From: Actinomycetota bacterium | GTDB lineage: Bacteria > Actinomycetota > Geothermincolia > Fen-727 > Anoxymicrobiaceae | Direction of reading: 5' to 3' | Length of the DNA stretch: 41,835 nucleotides | Assembly: GCA_018896525.1 (NCBI GenBank) | Contig: JAHIMR010000034.1 | Coordinates: forward strand, 1-41,835 | Shown: piece by piece, positions 41,828 through 41,835 of the stretch | Numbering within the stretch: position 1 is the stretch's first letter | Layout of the letters: every line of letters starts with the position of its first letter | Translations under genes and position numbers: made by a program | The notes under the pieces: generated by a model | What the model was told of the DNA's origin: nothing | The model's database searches: none | What the model saw: the letters and a program-made list of their open reading frames with translations, nothing else

Positions 41828-41835
41828 ATGACCAG
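41828..41835 (+). CDS. Start of a gene running off the right edge
   Basis: ATG 41828 is preceded by GGGGAGG (41816-41822) at five-base spacing, and a TACAAT -10-like box lies at 41790-41795. Only M-T and part of a third codon are visible, so nothing can be said about the product. Confidence 0.45.

Overview
The window is about 42 kb of GC-rich bacterial DNA. It probably comes from a deep-branching, anaerobic member of the Actinomycetota; that placement is an inference. Four things support it. rsmG-parA-parB sits beside a parS palindrome and DnaA boxes. A CwlM-like amidase with two N-terminal peptidoglycan-binding repeats and no signal peptide lies nearby, and in mycobacteria cwlM is also near parAB. 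The order dnaX-ybaB-recR ... asd-ask resembles the mycobacterial neighbourhood. The SRP RNA is the long, Alu-containing type. GTG and TTG starts are common. The iron-sulfur and 2-oxoacid:ferredoxin enzymes indicate anaerobic, ferredoxin-based metabolism.

Layout. 1-190: the 3' end of a TnpB gene and its omega-RNA-like right end. 190-970: a purine-rich non-coding stretch with two DnaA boxes and parS, probably an origin fragment. 985-3358 (+): rsmG, parA, parB. 3426-5688 (-): ddl and a class-I aminotransferase. 6050-14209 (+): a chemotaxis operon, cheR, a broken mini-chemoreceptor, a chemoreceptor, cheW, cheY, cheB, cheA, cheC, cheD. 14382-15884 (-): a Cache-HAMP receptor-like protein with no canonical signalling tip. 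16074-17165 (-): the CwlM-like amidase. 17580-20737 (+): SRP RNA, dnaX, ybaB, recR, then a terminator. 21232-26014 (-): an efflux adaptor with a Met-rich insert, a CPBP-family membrane protein, asd and aspartate kinase. 26213-39207 (-): a 13-kb redox operon, hdrC-hdrB-porC-porD-porA-porB, then a fused double HdrA, an MvhD-HdrC-HdrB fusion, a QmoA-like HdrA and a QmoB-like HdrA-MvhD. 39420-41297 (-): a DUF4914-type P-loop protein. 41453-41719 (-): a C-terminal fragment of a sphingosine-1-phosphate-lyase-like decarboxylase. A new + strand gene starts at the right edge.

Six copies of a ~165-bp structured repeat run through the window. Each has terminal inverted repeats and TA-type flanks, as in an IS630/mariner-like MITE. 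One copy splits a small chemoreceptor gene, and removing exactly 164 bp restores a single reading frame. Two copies lie side by side inside the por-hdr operon. A second set of short hairpin repeats acts as terminators after recR and after the hdr operon.

The least ordinary part is the por-hdr cluster. It has four HdrA-type modules, two MvhD domains and two HdrBC-type electron acceptor units beside a complete four-subunit oxidoreductase. In it MvhD has apparently moved from the C-terminus of a QmoB-like HdrA to the N-terminus of HdrCB. This suggests a soluble flavin-based electron-transfer complex tied to 2-oxoacid oxidation; the substrate and electron acceptor cannot be read from the sequence.
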